In this document: one piece after another, positions 6,788 to 18,545 of the stretch
Position numbering within the stretch: the first letter of the stretch is position 1
Layout of the letters: each line of letters opens with the position of its first letter
From: Planctomonas sp. JC2975
GTDB lineage: Bacteria; Actinomycetota; Actinomycetes; Actinomycetales; Microbacteriaceae
Assembly: GCF_012985205.1 (NCBI RefSeq)
Contig: NZ_JABEKS010000001.1
Location: 310,001 to 374,000 of the forward strand
DNA: 64,000 nucleotides
Reading direction: 5' to 3'
Position numbers and translations under genes: made by a program
Notes under the pieces: model-generated
What the model was told of the DNA's origin: nothing
The model's input: the letters and a program-made list of their open reading frames with translations, nothing else
Databases searched by the model: none

Positions 6788-8236
6788 CTACTTGAGCGCC
6801 GCGTACGCGGGCGCTGCCTCGTTGTGCACGTCGCCGACGACGTGCACGCGCACGTCGTTCGTGGAGCCGGAGATTCCGGGCGGGGACCCGGAGATGACGA
6901 CGACCTTGTCGCCGACCTGGGCGAGGCCCCGGCCGATGAGCACGTCGTCGACCTGGCCCATCATCTGGTCGGTGTGCGTCACCCGGTCGACGAGGAACGA
7001 CTCGATGCCCCAGGTGAGCGAGAGGCGACGACGGATGTTCTCGTTGGTGGTGAACGCCTTCATCGGGATCTTCGACCGGAGCCGCGACATGCGGCGCGCA
7101 GAGTCGCCCGACTCGGTGAAGACGCAGAGGAACTTGGCGTCGACGAAGTCGGCGACCTCTGCAGCGGCGAGCGTGATCGCGCCGCCCTGCGTGCGCGGTT
7201 TCGTGCCGAGCGGCTGAATGCGGTCGAGGCCGTGGTCCTCGGTCGACTCGATGATGCGAGCCATCGTCTGCACGGTGACCACCGGGTACTCCCCCACGCT
7301 CGTCTCGCCGGAGAGCATGACAGCGTCGGTGCCGTCGAGCACGGCGTTGGCGCAGTCGGATGCCTCTGCGCGCGTCGGCCGCGGGCTCGTGATCATCGAC
7401 TCGAGCACCTGCGTTGCGACGATGACCGGCTTCGCCATGCGGCGGGCGATCTCCACGGCGCGCTTCTGCACGATCGGCACCGCCTCGAGCGGGAGCTCGA
7501 CTCCGAGGTCGCCGCGGGCGACCATGATCGCATCGAACGCGTCGACGATCTCCTCGAGGGCGTCGACCGCCTGCGGCTTCTCGACCTTGGCGATGACGGG
7601 AAGGCGGCGGCCTTCCTCCTCCATGATCTCGTGCACGCGCACGATGTCCGACGCGTCGCGCACGAACGACAGCGCGATGTAGTCGGCGCCGAGCTTGAGA
7701 CCCCAGCGCAGGTCCGCCTCGTCCTTCTCGCTGAGCGCCGGGACGTTCACGGCGACGCCGGGGAGGTTGATGCCCTTGTTGTTGGAGACTGGTCCGGGCA
7801 CGACCACCTGGGTCTTCACGCGCACGCCGTCGGTCTCCAGAACGCGCAACGTGACCTTGCCGTCGTCGATGAGAAGCGGATCCCCTGGCTTCACGTCCTG
7901 GGGCAGCCCCTTGAACGTCGTCGAGGAGACCTCCTTGTTGCCGAGGATGTCCTCCGTCGTGATGGTGAAGATGTCGCCCTCGGCGAGGTCGTAGGGTCCG
8001 CCCTCGAACTTGCCCAGACGGATCTTCGGCCCCTGCAGGTCCACCATCACGGCGACGGCGCGGCCGGAGTCCTCGGACGCACGGCGCACGTTGGCGTAGA
8101 CCGCCTCGTGCACGTCGTAGCTGCCGTGGCTCAGGTTCATGCGGGCGACGTCGACGCCCGCATCGATGATGGCTCGGATGTTTTCATAGCTGGACGTGGC
8201 GGGACCCAGCGTGGCGACGATCTTGGCTCGTCTCAT
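6788..8236 (-). CDS. pyk: Pyruvate kinase
   Basis: A 482-residue protein of full family length. It begins MRRAKIVATLGPATSS, the usual substrate-loop start, with DLQGPKIRLG, the active-site signature VIAKVEKPQA (catalytic Lys) and ARGDLGVELP. It converts phosphoenolpyruvate and ADP to pyruvate and ATP, the last step of glycolysis. The start is the ATG at 8236; the frame remains open upstream for another 150 codons but that part has no family similarity. pyk follows gltD in the same direction after a 73-bp gap and ends at a strong hairpin. Confidence 0.97.
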   Translation of the reverse strand: MRRAKIVATLGPATSSYENIRAIIDAGVDVARMNLSHGSYDVHEAVYANVRRASEDSGRAVAVMVDLQGPKIRLGKFEGGPYDLAEGDIFTITTEDILGNKEVSSTTFKGLPQDVKPGDPLLIDDGKVTLRVLETDGVRVKTQVVVPGPVSNNKGINLPGVAVNVPALSEKDEADLRWGLKLGADYIALSFVRDASDIVRVHEIMEEEGRRLPVIAKVEKPQAVDALEEIVDAFDAIMVARGDLGVELPLEAVPIVQKRAVEIARRMAKPVIVATQVLESMITSPRPTRAEASDCANAVLDGTDAVMLSGETSVGEYPVVTVQTMARIIESTEDHGLDRIQPLGTKPRTQGGAITLAAAEVADFVDAKFLCVFTESGDSARRMSRLRSKIPMKAFTTNENIRRRLSLTWGIESFLVDRVTHTDQMMGQVDDVLIGRGLAQVGDKVVVISGSPPGISGSTNDVRVHVVGDVHNEAAPAYAALK

Positions 8237-8309
8237 TGCTTTTCTTTGTACTCCGTAGATGTGTGCGCATTCGCGCGTGATTCGGCCACATGGGCCTGGG
8301 TCGCGAGCG

Positions 8310-9767
8310 CTAGATCGTGATCCCGCGGTCGGTCGGCTTGATAGGCGAGGGCAGAACGGTGTCTCCTTCAAGATACCGGTCGACGGCAGCCGCTGCAGCC
8401 CGGCCCTCTGCGATGGCCCACACGATGAGCGACTGGCCGCGCCCCGCGTCGCCCGCAACGAACACGCCGGGCTCCTGGGTCTGGTAGTCCCCGTCGCGCA
8501 CCACGTTGCCGCGCTGATCGAACGGCGTCCGGAGCTGGTCGGTGAGCGTGTCCTGCTCGGGGCCGGTGAATCCGAGGGCGAGGAGGACGAGGTCCGCTGG
8601 GATCTCGCGCTCGGTTCCGGCCTTCGGCACCCGGCGTCCGTCGAGGTACTCGGTCTCGGCGACACGCACGGCCACGACCTCGCCGACGTCATTGCTGACG
8701 AATTCGACGGTGGAGGCGAGGAACTCGCGCTTCCCGCCCTCTTCGTGAGCGGTCTGCACTTCGAACAGGGTCGGCGTCATCGGCCACGGCTGGTGCTCCG
8801 GACGCTCCGACGGGGGCTGGGTGCCGATCGCGAGGTTCGTGACGGACGCGGCCTTCTGACGGTGAGCCGTGCCGATGCAGTCGGCACCGGTGTCGCCGCC
8901 CCCGAGAACGACGACATGCTTGCCCTCGGCCGTGATCTGCGTGGGAACGTGGTCGCCCGCACCGGCGCGGTTCTGCTGAACGAGGTACTCCATGGCGAAG
9001 TGCACGCCTGCGAGGTCACGACCGGGGATCGGCAGGTCGCGCGGCACCATTGCGCCCGTCGCGATGACGACCGCGTCGTAACGCGCCTTGAGGTCGGCCC
9101 AGCTGATGTCGACACCGATGTTCACACCGGCGCGGAACCGGGTGCCCTCCGCCGTCATCTGCGCGAGACGCGACTCGATGTGCTTCTTCTCCATCTTGAA
9201 ATCAGGGATTCCGTACCGCAGCAGGCCGCCGATGCGGTCGTCGCGCTCGTAGACCGCGACGGTGTGTCCGGCACGGGTGAGCTGCTGGGCGGCTGCGAGT
9301 CCGGCAGGACCGGATCCCACGACGGCCACCGTCTTGCCGGTGAGACGCTGCGGCGGATGCGGCTGCACCCATCCGTTTGCCCACGCCTGATCGATGATGT
9401 CGTGCTCGATCTGCTTGATCGTGACGGCCGGCTGGCTGATCCCCAGCACGCACGAGTCCTCGCAGGGCGCAGGGCAGAGGCGCCCGGTGAACTCCGGGAA
9501 GTTGTTCGTGGCGTGCAGACGCTCGATGGCCTGACGGCCCTCGCCGCGCCACATGAGGTCGTTCCATTCCGGAATCAGGTTGCCCAGCGGGCATCCCTGA
9601 TGGCAGAACGGCACACCGCAGTCCATGCAGCGGCCCGCCTGGCGACGGAGCTGAGTCGGATCGCCGGCCTCGTAGACCTCTTTCCAGTCCATCAGACGCA
9701 CGGAGACCGGCCGCCGCTTGGGCAGCTCGCGCTCCGTGACCTTGAGGAAGCCCTTCGGGTCAGCCAC
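8310..9767 (-). CDS. gltD: Glutamate synthase (NADPH), small subunit
   Basis: A 485-residue flavoprotein. Its N-terminal half carries eight cysteines for two [4Fe-4S] clusters (CMDCGVPFCHQGCP and CPAPCEDSC). An FAD-type GSGPAGLAAA site follows near residue 150 and an NADPH-type GGGDTGADC site near residue 290. It passes electrons from NADPH to GltB. The start is GTG at 9767 because GAGGAG lies 6 nt before it; the GTG six codons upstream has no ribosome site. The first codons (ADPKGFL) are duplicated 45 bp upstream, directly behind the gltB stop, as a vestigial 5' end. Confidence 0.95.
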   Translation of the reverse strand: MADPKGFLKVTERELPKRRPVSVRLMDWKEVYEAGDPTQLRRQAGRCMDCGVPFCHQGCPLGNLIPEWNDLMWRGEGRQAIERLHATNNFPEFTGRLCPAPCEDSCVLGISQPAVTIKQIEHDIIDQAWANGWVQPHPPQRLTGKTVAVVGSGPAGLAAAQQLTRAGHTVAVYERDDRIGGLLRYGIPDFKMEKKHIESRLAQMTAEGTRFRAGVNIGVDISWADLKARYDAVVIATGAMVPRDLPIPGRDLAGVHFAMEYLVQQNRAGAGDHVPTQITAEGKHVVVLGGGDTGADCIGTAHRQKAASVTNLAIGTQPPSERPEHQPWPMTPTLFEVQTAHEEGGKREFLASTVEFVSNDVGEVVAVRVAETEYLDGRRVPKAGTEREIPADLVLLALGFTGPEQDTLTDQLRTPFDQRGNVVRDGDYQTQEPGVFVAGDAGRGQSLIVWAIAEGRAAAAAVDRYLEGDTVLPSPIKPTDRGITI

Positions 9768-9809
9768 GGAATACTCCTCTGTCACAGGGCAGGAAGCCCT
9801 TCGGGTCAG
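9746..9809 (-). repeat. Micro-duplication of the gltD 5' end
   Basis: The 19-bp sequence at 9746-9764, which encodes residues 2-7 of GltD, is repeated exactly at 9791-9809, between gltB and gltD. The upstream copy belongs to a 19-codon frame (9760-9819) whose ATG overlaps the gltB stop codon as ATGA and reads [10 protein letters not shown] before ending in TGA. It looks like the old gltD start, cut off by a 45-bp tandem duplication; translation now restarts at 9767. Confidence 0.8.
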
Positions 9810-9815
9810 ACAGAC

Positions 9816-12800
9816 TCATCCGCCGGTCACCTCCATGATGCGGTTCCACACGATGTCGCCGTCGGGGTCGAGTCCCTCGTCGACAGCGTTCTTGCGGGTT
9901 TCGAGCACCGCCGCGTAGTCACGCGGCAGCACCTTGGTGAAGCGGGCGGATGCCGTCTCGGAGTCGGCCAGCAGCCCCTTCGCAACGACAGAGTCGGTCT
10001 CCGCGACGTGCTGTTCGAGCAGGTCGCGCACGATCTCGATGTCGCCGCTGCCGAGGGCGGAGAGCTCCAGCTCGCCGCTCGCCAGAGACTCGCGGTTCAC
10101 CCGTTCTTCGCGCAGGTCGAGGATGTAGGCGGTTCCACCTGACATGCCTGCTCCGAGGTTGCGGCCCGTCGTGCCGAGAATCAGCGCCAGACCACCGGTC
10201 ATGTACTCGAGGGCGTGATCTCCCACGCCTTCGACGACCGCCGTCGCACCGGAGTTGCGCACGAGGAACCGTTCGCCGACCGTGCCGCGGATGAACATGC
10301 TGCCCTGCGTCGCGCCGTAGCCGATCACGTTGCCGGCGATGACGTTCCGTTCGGCAGGGAACACGCTCGAGCGGTCGGGACGCACCACGATCCGTCCGCC
10401 GGAGAGACCCTTGCCGACATAGTCGTTCGAGTCGCCCTCCAGGCGCAGCGTGATGCCGCCCGGCAGGAATGCACCGAAGGACTGGCCGGCGGATCCGGTG
10501 AGGGTCACGTCGATCGATCCAGCGGGCAGTCCGTGCTCGCCGTGACGCAGGGTGACCTCGTGGCCGAGCATCGTGCCGACCGCGCGCTCCGTGTTGCGGA
10601 TCGGCAGCGACAGCTCGATGCTGCCCCCGTGGTCGAGCACGTCGGCAGCCTTCTCGATGAGCTGGTTGTCGAAGTGCTTCTCGAGTTCGTGGTCCTGCGA
10701 CCGGCGGTTCCTGCGCGGAGCGTCCTCGTCGAAGACGGGTCCGTGCAGCACCGGATCCAGGTCGAGGCCGGACGCCTTCCAGTGCTCGATGGCACGGTCG
10801 ACGTCGAGCATCTCGACGTGACCGACAGCTTCCTCGATGGAACGGAATCCGAGAGCCGCCAGGTACTCGCGCACCTGCTCGGCGATGAACTCGAAGAAGG
10901 TGACGACGAACTCCGGCTTGCCGGTGAAACGGCTGCGGAGCACAGGGTTCTGCGTTGCGACACCCACCGGACACGTGTCCAGATGGCAGACGCGCATCAT
11001 GACGCATCCGGAGACGACGAGCGGAGCGGTGGCGAAGCCGAACTCCTCTGCGCCGAGCAGGGCACCGACGATGACGTCGCGTCCGGTCTTCAGCTGTCCG
11101 TCGACCTGAACGACGACGCGGTCGCGCATGCCGTTGAGCATGAGCGTCTGCTGCGTCTCCGCCAGGCCGAGCTCCCACGGCGTTCCCGCGTGCTTGAGCG
11201 AGTTGAGCGGGCTGGCGCCCGTTCCGCCGTCGTGACCGGAGACGAGGATGACGTCGGCCAGCGCCTTCGCGGTACCGGCCGCCACAGCGCCGATGCCCGT
11301 CTCGCTCACGAGCTTGACGTGCACGCGAGCCTGCGGGTTCGCTCGCTTCAGGTCGTAGATGAGCTGCTTGAGGTCTTCGATCGAATAGATGTCGTGGTGC
11401 GGCGGGGGCGAGATGAGTCCGACACCGGCGGTCGCGTGGCGGGTGCGGGCCACCCACGGATACACCTTCGCCGGTGGCAGCTGTCCGCCCTCGCCCGGCT
11501 TGGCGCCCTGCGCGAGCTTGATCTGCAGATCCGTCGCGTGCGTGAGGTACATGCTCGTCACGCCGAACCGGCCGGACGCGACCTGCTTGATGGCGCTGCG
11601 CCGCTCCGGATCGAGAAGGCGGTCGATGTCCTCGCCGCCCTCGCCCGTGTTGGACTTCGCTCCCAGGCGGTTCATCGCGACGGCCAGCGTCTCGTGCGCC
11701 TCCCGGGAGATGGATCCGTAGCTCATCGCACCGGTCGAGAACCGCTTCGCAATCGAGGAGACCGACTCGACCTCCTCGATCGGTACGGGCGGCCGAACGT
11801 CGGTGCGCAGCGAGAACATGCCACGCAGCGTCATGAGCTGCTCGGCCTGGTCGTCGACGAGATCCGTGTACTCGCGGAAGATGTCGTACCGACGGTTGCG
11901 TGTCGAGTGCTGTAGACGGAACACCGTGTCAGGGCTGAAGAGGTGGGGAGCGCCGTCGCGACGCCACTGATACTCGCCTCCCGTGGACATCCGCTCGTGA
12001 GCCAGTACTGCGCCCTCTTCGGGATACGCGGACAGGTGCCGTGCCAGGTTCTCGGCGGAGATGACGTCGATGCCGACGCCGCCGAGCTTCGAGGAGGTTC
12101 CCGTGAAGTACTGGTCGACGAAGTCCTGCGCGAGGCCGACGGCCTCGAAGGCCTGGGCGCCCGCATACGACGAAACGGTGGAGATGCCCATCTTCGACAT
12201 GATCTTCAGCACGCCCTTGCCGAGCGCCTTGATCAGGTTCTTCACGGCCTTCTCGCTGGAGATGCCGGTGATCATGCCGCTGCGCACGAGGTCCTCGCAC
12301 GTCTCCATGGCGAGGTACGGGTTGACCGCGCTCGCACCGTAGCCGATCAGCAGGGCGACGTGGTGCACCTCCCGCACGTCACCGGCCTCGACGACCAGAC
12401 CGACCTTGAGTCGGTTCTCGGTGCGGATGAGGTGGTGGTGCACGGCGGACAGCATGAGCAGCGACGGGATCGGCGCCAGGTCCTTGTTGGAGTCGCGGTC
12501 GCTCAGCACGATGAACTTCGCACCGTCGGCGATGGCCTGGCTGACCTCCTCGCACATGGCCTCGAGGCGGCGCTCCATGGCATCCTTGCCCGCATCGAAG
12601 CGGTAGAGGCCGTGGATGGTCACCGTCGTGGAATGCCCGGGCCGCGGGTCGATGTGCTGGATCTTGGCCAGCTCGTCGTTGTCGATCACCGGGAAGTCGA
12701 GCACGACCTGGCGCGTGTGCTCCGGGCCGGGTTCGAGCAGGTTGAGCTCTGGGCCGAGGCCGAGGCTGAGGGAGGTGACGACCTCTTCGCGGATCGAGTC

Positions 12801-14393
12801 CAGCGGCGGGTTCGTGACCTGCGCGAACTGCTGCGTGAAGTAGTCGAACAGGAGGCGCGGCTTGGTGGCCAGCACGGCGATCGCCGTGTCGGATCCCATC
12901 GCACCGATCGGCTCTGCCCCGGTCTTCGCCATGGGCGAGAGAAGGATCCGCACCTCCTCCTCCGTGTACCCGAACGTGCGCTGACGTCGGGTCACCGAGG
13001 CCGGCGTGTGCACGATGTGCTCGCGCTCCGGGAGGTCTTTGAGGTGGATGCGCCCGGCATCCAGCCACTCGCCGTACGGCTCCGCAGACGCGAGGGACGC
13101 CTTGATCTCGTCGTCCTCGATGAGCCTGCCCTCGACGGTGTCCACGAGGAACATCTTGCCCGGGCGCAGACGGCCCTTGCGGACGACCCGGCTGGGGTCG
13201 ATGTCGAGCACGCCCGTCTCGCTGCCGAGTACGACGAGTCCATCGTCGGTGACGAGGTAGCGGCCGGGACGCAGACCGTTGCGGTCGAGCGTCGCACCGA
13301 CGAGGGAACCGTCGGTGAACACGAGCGCGGCCGGTCCGTCCCACGGCTCCATGAGCATCGAGTGGTACTCGTAGAACGCCCGGCGCGCCGGGTCGATCTC
13401 CGTCTGCTTCTCCCACGCCTCAGGGACCATCATCATGACGGCGTGCGGCAGGGAGCGGCCGCTCAGCGTGAGTAGCTCGACGACCTCGTCGAAGGACGCG
13501 GAGTCGCTCGCCCCCGGTGTGACGATCGGATACAGCGGGCGAAGGTTGCCGAGCAGGTCGCTGTGCAGCTGGGTCTGGCGCGCGCGCATCCAGTTGCGGT
13601 TGCCCTGCACCGTGTTGATCTCGCCGTTGTGCGCGATCATGCGGAACGGTTGCGCGAGCGGCCACGACGGGAACGTGTTGGTGGAGTATCGCGAGTGCAC
13701 GAGCGCGAGCTTGGACGCGAATCGCTCGTCAGACAGGTCGGGATAGAACGGCTCCAGCTGGAGCGTCGTGACCATGCCCTTGTAGACGAGAGTGCGCGCA
13801 GACAGCGATGCGAAGTACACGTCGAGTTCGCGTTCCACGCGCTTGCGGAGGCGGAACGTGAGCCGATCGAGCGCTATGCCCGACAGCGGTGCGCCGTTCT
13901 CGCCCGTGCGCTCCGAGTCGACGTACAGCTGCTCGATCGCCGGCATCGCCTGCCGCGCGAGGTTGCCGACCTCGTCAGGGCGCACAGGGACCGGGCGCCA
14001 GCCGAGGACGCGGAGACCCTCTTCGTCGGCGATCTTCTCGATCGCTGCCTTGACGGGAGTGCGCTCCGACTCGTCGATCGGCAGGAACGCGTTGCCGACG
14101 GCGTAGCGTCCGACGGCGGGAAGGTCGAACTCGGCGACCGCGCGCAGGAAGGCGTCGGGGATCTGCGTGAGGATGCCAGCACCGTCACCGGTGCCCGCGT
14201 CCGAGCCGACGGCGCCACGGTGCTCGAGGTGCCGCAGCGCGTTCAGCGCGTGGTCGATGATGTCGTGCCCGGCCGTTCCGCGCAGCGTCGTGACCATGGC
14301 CAGACCGCAGGCGTCGCGCTCGGCGCTCGGGTCGTAGAGACCTTGAGCGTCGGGCACGGTACTGAACCGGGAAAACGGGGGGCGCTGCGCCAT
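9816..14393 (-). CDS. gltB: Glutamate synthase (NADPH), large subunit
   Basis: A 1525-residue protein of full length. After a short propeptide, Cys29 (RDACGLAMV) begins the class II glutamine amidotransferase domain, to be exposed by cleavage. The central and FMN-binding synthase domains follow, with the [3Fe-4S] cysteines in [15 protein letters not shown]. The C-terminal beta-helix (GSIDVTL through GGTAYILD) completes the protein. It makes two glutamates from glutamine and 2-oxoglutarate with GltD. The start ATG at 14393 has GAGGAC 7 nt upstream; a longer open frame upstream is rejected because the family starts near the processed Cys. It is followed by gltD after 48 bp. Confidence 0.96.
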   Translation of the reverse strand: MAQRPPFSRFSTVPDAQGLYDPSAERDACGLAMVTTLRGTAGHDIIDHALNALRHLEHRGAVGSDAGTGDGAGILTQIPDAFLRAVAEFDLPAVGRYAVGNAFLPIDESERTPVKAAIEKIADEEGLRVLGWRPVPVRPDEVGNLARQAMPAIEQLYVDSERTGENGAPLSGIALDRLTFRLRKRVERELDVYFASLSARTLVYKGMVTTLQLEPFYPDLSDERFASKLALVHSRYSTNTFPSWPLAQPFRMIAHNGEINTVQGNRNWMRARQTQLHSDLLGNLRPLYPIVTPGASDSASFDEVVELLTLSGRSLPHAVMMMVPEAWEKQTEIDPARRAFYEYHSMLMEPWDGPAALVFTDGSLVGATLDRNGLRPGRYLVTDDGLVVLGSETGVLDIDPSRVVRKGRLRPGKMFLVDTVEGRLIEDDEIKASLASAEPYGEWLDAGRIHLKDLPEREHIVHTPASVTRRQRTFGYTEEEVRILLSPMAKTGAEPIGAMGSDTAIAVLATKPRLLFDYFTQQFAQVTNPPLDSIREEVVTSLSLGLGPELNLLEPGPEHTRQVVLDFPVIDNDELAKIQHIDPRPGHSTTVTIHGLYRFDAGKDAMERRLEAMCEEVSQAIADGAKFIVLSDRDSNKDLAPIPSLLMLSAVHHHLIRTENRLKVGLVVEAGDVREVHHVALLIGYGASAVNPYLAMETCEDLVRSGMITGISSEKAVKNLIKALGKGVLKIMSKMGISTVSSYAGAQAFEAVGLAQDFVDQYFTGTSSKLGGVGIDVISAENLARHLSAYPEEGAVLAHERMSTGGEYQWRRDGAPHLFSPDTVFRLQHSTRNRRYDIFREYTDLVDDQAEQLMTLRGMFSLRTDVRPPVPIEEVESVSSIAKRFSTGAMSYGSISREAHETLAVAMNRLGAKSNTGEGGEDIDRLLDPERRSAIKQVASGRFGVTSMYLTHATDLQIKLAQGAKPGEGGQLPPAKVYPWVARTRHATAGVGLISPPPHHDIYSIEDLKQLIYDLKRANPQARVHVKLVSETGIGAVAAGTAKALADVILVSGHDGGTGASPLNSLKHAGTPWELGLAETQQTLMLNGMRDRVVVQVDGQLKTGRDVIVGALLGAEEFGFATAPLVVSGCVMMRVCHLDTCPVGVATQNPVLRSRFTGKPEFVVTFFEFIAEQVREYLAALGFRSIEEAVGHVEMLDVDRAIEHWKASGLDLDPVLHGPVFDEDAPRRNRRSQDHELEKHFDNQLIEKAADVLDHGGSIELSLPIRNTERAVGTMLGHEVTLRHGEHGLPAGSIDVTLTGSAGQSFGAFLPGGITLRLEGDSNDYVGKGLSGGRIVVRPDRSSVFPAERNVIAGNVIGYGATQGSMFIRGTVGERFLVRNSGATAVVEGVGDHALEYMTGGLALILGTTGRNLGAGMSGGTAYILDLREERVNRESLASGELELSALGSGDIEIVRDLLEQHVAETDSVVAKGLLADSETASARFTKVLPRDYAAVLETRKNAVDEGLDPDGDIVWNRIMEVTGG

Positions 14394-14527
14394 GGGTACC
14401 GTCCTCACATCGATGAAGGGTGCGGGACGACGTCGGCCCGTGGACAGGGAAAGTGTTCCGTGCTGTCCGCCCTGTGAGGTCGGATGCACGACAAGTGAAC
14501 TGCCGGGTTCGCCGTTAGTGCCTGGAA

Positions 14528-15520
14528 TCAGCCGGCAGAGCTTGTGGCTGCGGCCTTGGCTTCAGCCGATCCGCTGTCGTTCGAGGCGTCGTCTTCGTCG
14601 TTGCCCTCGTCGTCCGGATCGGTGTCGAACGAGTCTACCGCAGCGTCGCCTTTCTTCCATTCGCGGCCGGGGCGGTACACGCTGAGCTCGAGGCCGGGGT
14701 GCCGCCTGGACTGCACGATGAAGAGCACGATGCCGAGCACGAAGGCGAGGATGGCGGCCCACACGTTGAACGGGATGCCGAGGAACGAGTACTCGCTCGG
14801 GTCGATGCGGATGGACTCGAGGTAGCTGCGGCCCAGGCCGTACCACATCAGATAGCCGGCGAACATCTTGCCCCACCGCCACTGGAAGCGCTTCTCCAGC
14901 GCGATGAGCACCAGGACGCCCACCACGTTCCAGATGATCTCGTAGAGGAAGAGCGGCTGGAACAGGGTGCCGTCCGGAAGTCCCGTCGGGAACGCCGTGT
15001 TCGTGCTCTCGATCTGGAGACCCCAGGGCAGATCGGTCGGAAGTCCGTACAGCTCGTGGTTGACGTAGTTGCCGAGGCGGCCGATGGCCTGGGCGAGAAG
15101 GAGGCCGGGGGCGAGGGCATCCGCGAAGGAGAGGAAGCGTACGCCGGTCTGACGGCTCGCGATCCAGGCGCCGATGCCGCCGCCGATCAGCGAGCCGAAG
15201 ATGGCGTTGCCGCCCTCCCAGATGAAGAAGATGCGCCATGGGTTGGCACCGGGGTAGAAGTAGTCGTCCGGATGCGTGAACACGTGGTAGAGCCGTGCAC
15301 CCAGGAGCCCGAGCACGACGGCCCAGATGAGGAAATCGATGACGACCCCGGGCTCGCCCCCGCGCTTGGTGAGGCGGCGCGACGTCCAGAGCGTTGCGAC
15401 GATGATGCCGACCAGGATGATCAGCGCATACGTCTTGATGTCCCAGTGCAACCCGAACAGGTCGATCGGGATCGACTGCCAGGACGGCGGCGGGCTCGGA
15501 ATGCTGAGCGGTGCGATCAC
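14528..15520 (-). CDS. lgt: Prolipoprotein diacylglyceryl transferase
   Basis: A 330-residue polytopic membrane enzyme with about seven hydrophobic segments. The Lgt signature is present as [15 protein letters not shown] (about 164-178), with Arg, Asn and Glu in the usual places, and the periplasmic loop before [12 protein letters not shown]. It transfers diacylglycerol from phosphatidylglycerol to the lipobox Cys of prelipoproteins; two such lipoproteins are encoded at 42.6-44.3 kb. The C-terminal 50 residues form an acidic Asp/Glu-rich tail not needed for the core. The start is GTG with AAGGGAA upstream. It lies downstream of trpA after 178 bp, with a TAGACT -10-like box near 15600 that may give it its own promoter. 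Confidence 0.95.
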   Translation of the reverse strand: MIAPLSIPSPPPSWQSIPIDLFGLHWDIKTYALIILVGIIVATLWTSRRLTKRGGEPGVVIDFLIWAVVLGLLGARLYHVFTHPDDYFYPGANPWRIFFIWEGGNAIFGSLIGGGIGAWIASRQTGVRFLSFADALAPGLLLAQAIGRLGNYVNHELYGLPTDLPWGLQIESTNTAFPTGLPDGTLFQPLFLYEIIWNVVGVLVLIALEKRFQWRWGKMFAGYLMWYGLGRSYLESIRIDPSEYSFLGIPFNVWAAILAFVLGIVLFIVQSRRHPGLELSVYRPGREWKKGDAAVDSFDTDPDDEGNDEDDASNDSGSAEAKAAATSSAG

Positions 15521-15698
15521 CTGTCGGGTTCCCTTTCGTTCGGACGACGGGCGTCATCCGTCTCGACGTCATGCTGAGGCCACGGCCTCGGCCAACATAG
15601 TCTAGGAGCTTAGGAGAAGAGGCTCAGTCGAGCCGGTCGCGCCAGGATCGTGAACGACCGATCTCGCGCAGCCGGGACGCCGGTCCCTGTGGTCATTC

Positions 15699-16499
15699 TC
15701 AGCCGGCGATGCCGGCGGCGAGGTCCTTCGTGGCGTCGATGACGCCGGCCACTCCGCCCTCGCCGAGCGCGCGGACCAGCGCAGTTCCCACGATGGCACC
15801 GTCGGCATACCCGACGACCTCGCGGACCTGGTCGCCGTTCGAGATGCCGATGCCGACGCAGACCGTCTGCGCGTCGACGGTGCGGAGCCGCGAGACGAGC
15901 GTGCGGGCCGCCGCATCCACATCGGACCGCTCCCCCGTGATGCCCATGGTCGACACGGCGTAGACGAATCCGCGCGAGGAGTCCGCCGCCATCCGCAGCC
16001 GCTCGTCGCTCGAGGTGGGAGCGGCCAGGAACACCCGGTCGAGGCCGGCACGATCGCTGGCGGCGATCCAGTCCGCTGCCGAGTCCGGCGTGACGTCGGG
16101 CGTGATCAGTCCGCTCCCGCCGGCGGCGGCGAGCTCATCGGCGAACCGGTCGAGCCCGAACTGCACGACAGGGTTCCAGTAGGTCATGACGAGTGCCGGC
16201 ACGTCCACCCTCGAGCGGATCTCCCGCACGGCCGTGAAGACGTCGCGAACCCGGAATCCGGCGTGCAGGGCCTGCTGCGTCGCCGCCTGGATGACCGGAC
16301 CGTCCATGACCGGGTCGGAGTACGGCAGGCCGAGCTCGAGCACGTCGGCTCCGTTCTCGGCCATGGCGACTGCGGCGTCGATGCTCGTGCCGAGGTCGGG
16401 GAATCCGATCGGCAGGTAGCCGACGAGGGCGCCACCGCGTGCGGCCTTCGCCGCGTGGATCGCCGTCTCCGCGTGCGCGAGGACCGTGGCGTCGCTCAT
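15699..16499 (-). CDS. trpA: Tryptophan synthase alpha chain
   Basis: A 266-residue TIM-barrel protein. It shows GYLPIGFPD and [17 protein letters not shown], which contain the catalytic Glu and Asp, and the phosphate-binding [10 protein letters not shown] near the end. It cleaves indole-3-glycerol phosphate to indole and glyceraldehyde 3-phosphate and passes indole to TrpB. Its ATG overlaps the trpB stop by 4 bp (ATGA), so translation is coupled in the complex-forming pair. Confidence 0.97.
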   Translation of the reverse strand: MSDATVLAHAETAIHAAKAARGGALVGYLPIGFPDLGTSIDAAVAMAENGADVLELGLPYSDPVMDGPVIQAATQQALHAGFRVRDVFTAVREIRSRVDVPALVMTYWNPVVQFGLDRFADELAAAGGSGLITPDVTPDSAADWIAASDRAGLDRVFLAAPTSSDERLRMAADSSRGFVYAVSTMGITGERSDVDAAARTLVSRLRTVDAQTVCVGIGISNGDQVREVVGYADGAIVGTALVRALGEGGVAGVIDATKDLAAGIAG

Positions 16500-17707
16500 G
16501 TCTGGTTTCCGTTCTCGTCGAGAAGGTCGAAGTATGCGCCGGCCGTCTGCACGTCCTTGTCGCCGCGACCGGACAGGTTCACCAGGATGACGGCGTCCGG
16601 TCCGAGCCGCTTTCCGAGGTCGATCGCGCCCGCCAGGGCGTGCGACGACTCGATCGCCGGGAGGATGCCTTCGGTGCGACTGAGCAGCCGGAACGCCTGC
16701 ATCGCTTGGTCGTCGGTGATCGGCAGGTAGCTGGCGCGTCCGATGTCGCGCAGCCAGGCGTGCTCGGGTCCGACGCCCGGATAGTCGAGGCCGGCCGAGA
16801 TCGAATGCGACTCCATGGTCTGACCGTCTTCGTCCTGCAGCACATACGTCTTGGTGCCGTGCAGGATTCCAGGGGTCCCCTCGCTGAGCGTCGCGCCGTG
16901 CTCTCCGGTCTCGATGCCGTGGCCGCCCGGCTCGAAGCCGTACAGCTGCACGTCTGGATCGTCGAGGAAGGCGTGGAAGATGCCGATCGCGTTGGATCCG
17001 CCTCCGACGCACGCGGCGACGGCGTCAGGAAGGCGTCCGGTGAGGTCGAGGACCTGCTGGCGGGCCTCCTCGCCGATCACCTTGTGGAAGTTGCGCACCA
17101 TCGTCGGGAACGGATGCGGACCGTTCACCGTGCCGAGCAGGTAGTGCGTGGTGTCCGCGTTGGCGACCCAGTCTCGGAAGGCCTCGTTGATGGCATCCTT
17201 CAGCGTGCGCGAACCGGTCTTGACCGGCACGACCTCTGCGCCGAGAAGGCGCATGCGGGCCACATTGAGCGCCTGGCGCTTCGTGTCGACCTCACCCATG
17301 TAGATGGTGCACGACATGCCGAAGAGAGCGGCCGCCGTTGCCGTGGCGACACCGTGCTGGCCGGCTCCGGTCTCGGCGATGAGCCGGGTCTTGCCGAGTC
17401 TGCGAACGAGCAGCGCCTGGCCGAGCACGTTGTTGATCTTGTGCGAGCCCGTGTGGTTGAGATCCTCGCGCTTGAGGATGATGCGCGCGCCGCCGGCGTG
17501 CTCCGCGAACCGCGGAACCTCGGTGATGATCGACGGACGACCGGTGTACGTGGCGTGCAGGCGGGCGAGCTCCTCGGCGAAGCCGGGATCCTGCTGGGCA
17601 GCTTCGTACTCTGCTGACAACTCGTCGAGCGTGGCGATGAGCGACTCCGGCATGTACCTGCCGCCGTAGTCGCCGAAGTCGGGACCGCTCTGGTCGCGTA
17701 GGGCCAT
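16496..17707 (-). CDS. trpB: Tryptophan synthase beta chain
   Basis: A 403-residue PLP enzyme. The PLP lysine lies in [15 protein letters not shown], followed by GAGQHG and the Gly-rich phosphate loop [10 protein letters not shown]. It joins indole and serine to give tryptophan. ATG at 17707 was preferred over the in-frame GTG two codons upstream because AGGAA stands 6-7 nt before the ATG but touches the GTG. A 6-bp perfect hairpin (17728-17746, GCCGGT/ACCGGC) lies in the 59-bp gap after trpC. Confidence 0.97.
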   Translation of the reverse strand: MALRDQSGPDFGDYGGRYMPESLIATLDELSAEYEAAQQDPGFAEELARLHATYTGRPSIITEVPRFAEHAGGARIILKREDLNHTGSHKINNVLGQALLVRRLGKTRLIAETGAGQHGVATATAAALFGMSCTIYMGEVDTKRQALNVARMRLLGAEVVPVKTGSRTLKDAINEAFRDWVANADTTHYLLGTVNGPHPFPTMVRNFHKVIGEEARQQVLDLTGRLPDAVAACVGGGSNAIGIFHAFLDDPDVQLYGFEPGGHGIETGEHGATLSEGTPGILHGTKTYVLQDEDGQTMESHSISAGLDYPGVGPEHAWLRDIGRASYLPITDDQAMQAFRLLSRTEGILPAIESSHALAGAIDLGKRLGPDAVILVNLSGRGDKDVQTAGAYFDLLDENGNQT

Positions 17708-17766
17708 GGTCACTTCCTGGAGGATGGGCCGGTCTTCACAACCGGCACGGAACGTACGGGTTCTTG

Positions 17767-18540
17767 TCAGACCGCAAGGAATTCGGCGAGCCTGGCCATC
17801 GGATCGCCCGTGACGAGCGCTTCGCCTACCAGCACGACGTCTGCACCCGCCTCGCGGTAGTGCGCGACGTCGGCCGGGCCGAGCACCGCCGACTCGGCGA
17901 CGCGCGTGACACCGGACGGGATGCGGTCGGCGAGCGTTCCGAAGAGGTCGCGGTCGAGCTCGAACGTGTCGAGGTCGCGGGCGTTCACCCCCACGAGCGA
18001 CGCGCCGGCGTCGAGTGCCCTCGACACCTCGTCAGCCGAATGCGTCTCGACCAGAGCGGCCATGCCGAGCTCGGTGGCCAGGTCGTGCAGCGCCACCAGC
18101 GTCGGCTGGTCGAGTGCGGCCACGATGAGCAGCACGATGTCGGCTCCGGCGGCTCGCGCCTCGTACACCTGGTACGGGTCCGCGATGAAGTCCTTGCGCA
18201 GCACAGGGATGCCGACGGCCGCACGGACGGCCCTGAGGTCGTCCAACGACCCGAAGAACTGGCGCTGCTCCGTCAGTACGCTGATCGCGCTGGCACCGGC
18301 CTGCTCGTACACGGATGCCAGTGCAGCGGGATCCGGGATGTCGGCAAGGCGTCCGCGCGACGGGCTCGCGCGCTTGACTTCTGCGATGATCTTGACGCGG
18401 TCCACAGGCGCGAGCGCCGACAACGCGTCGATCGCCGGCGCCGCGGCGGCCGCAGCGGCCATCACGTCGTCGATGGGCGACTCGAGGGCCCTGGCGCGGG
18501 CATCCTCGACGGACCCGCCGACGAGTTCAGCGAGCAACAC
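17767..18540 (-). CDS. trpC: Indole-3-glycerol phosphate synthase
   Basis: A 257-residue TIM-barrel enzyme with the family motifs [13 protein letters not shown], the catalytic VLRKDFI, LLIVAAL and [10 protein letters not shown]. It closes carboxyphenylaminodeoxyribulose phosphate to indole-3-glycerol phosphate, the substrate of TrpA. A GTG start at 18540, 5 nt after the stop of the preceding small membrane gene, gives the usual N-terminus [13 protein letters not shown]; no strong ribosome site is visible, so translation is probably coupled. The open frame upstream is a shadow of that neighbour. Confidence 0.95.
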   Translation of the reverse strand: MLLAELVGGSVEDARARALESPIDDVMAAAAAAAPAIDALSALAPVDRVKIIAEVKRASPSRGRLADIPDPAALASVYEQAGASAISVLTEQRQFFGSLDDLRAVRAAVGIPVLRKDFIADPYQVYEARAAGADIVLLIVAALDQPTLVALHDLATELGMAALVETHSADEVSRALDAGASLVGVNARDLDTFELDRDLFGTLADRIPSGVTRVAESAVLGPADVAHYREAGADVVLVGEALVTGDPMARLAEFLAV

Positions 18541-18545
18541 GGAGC

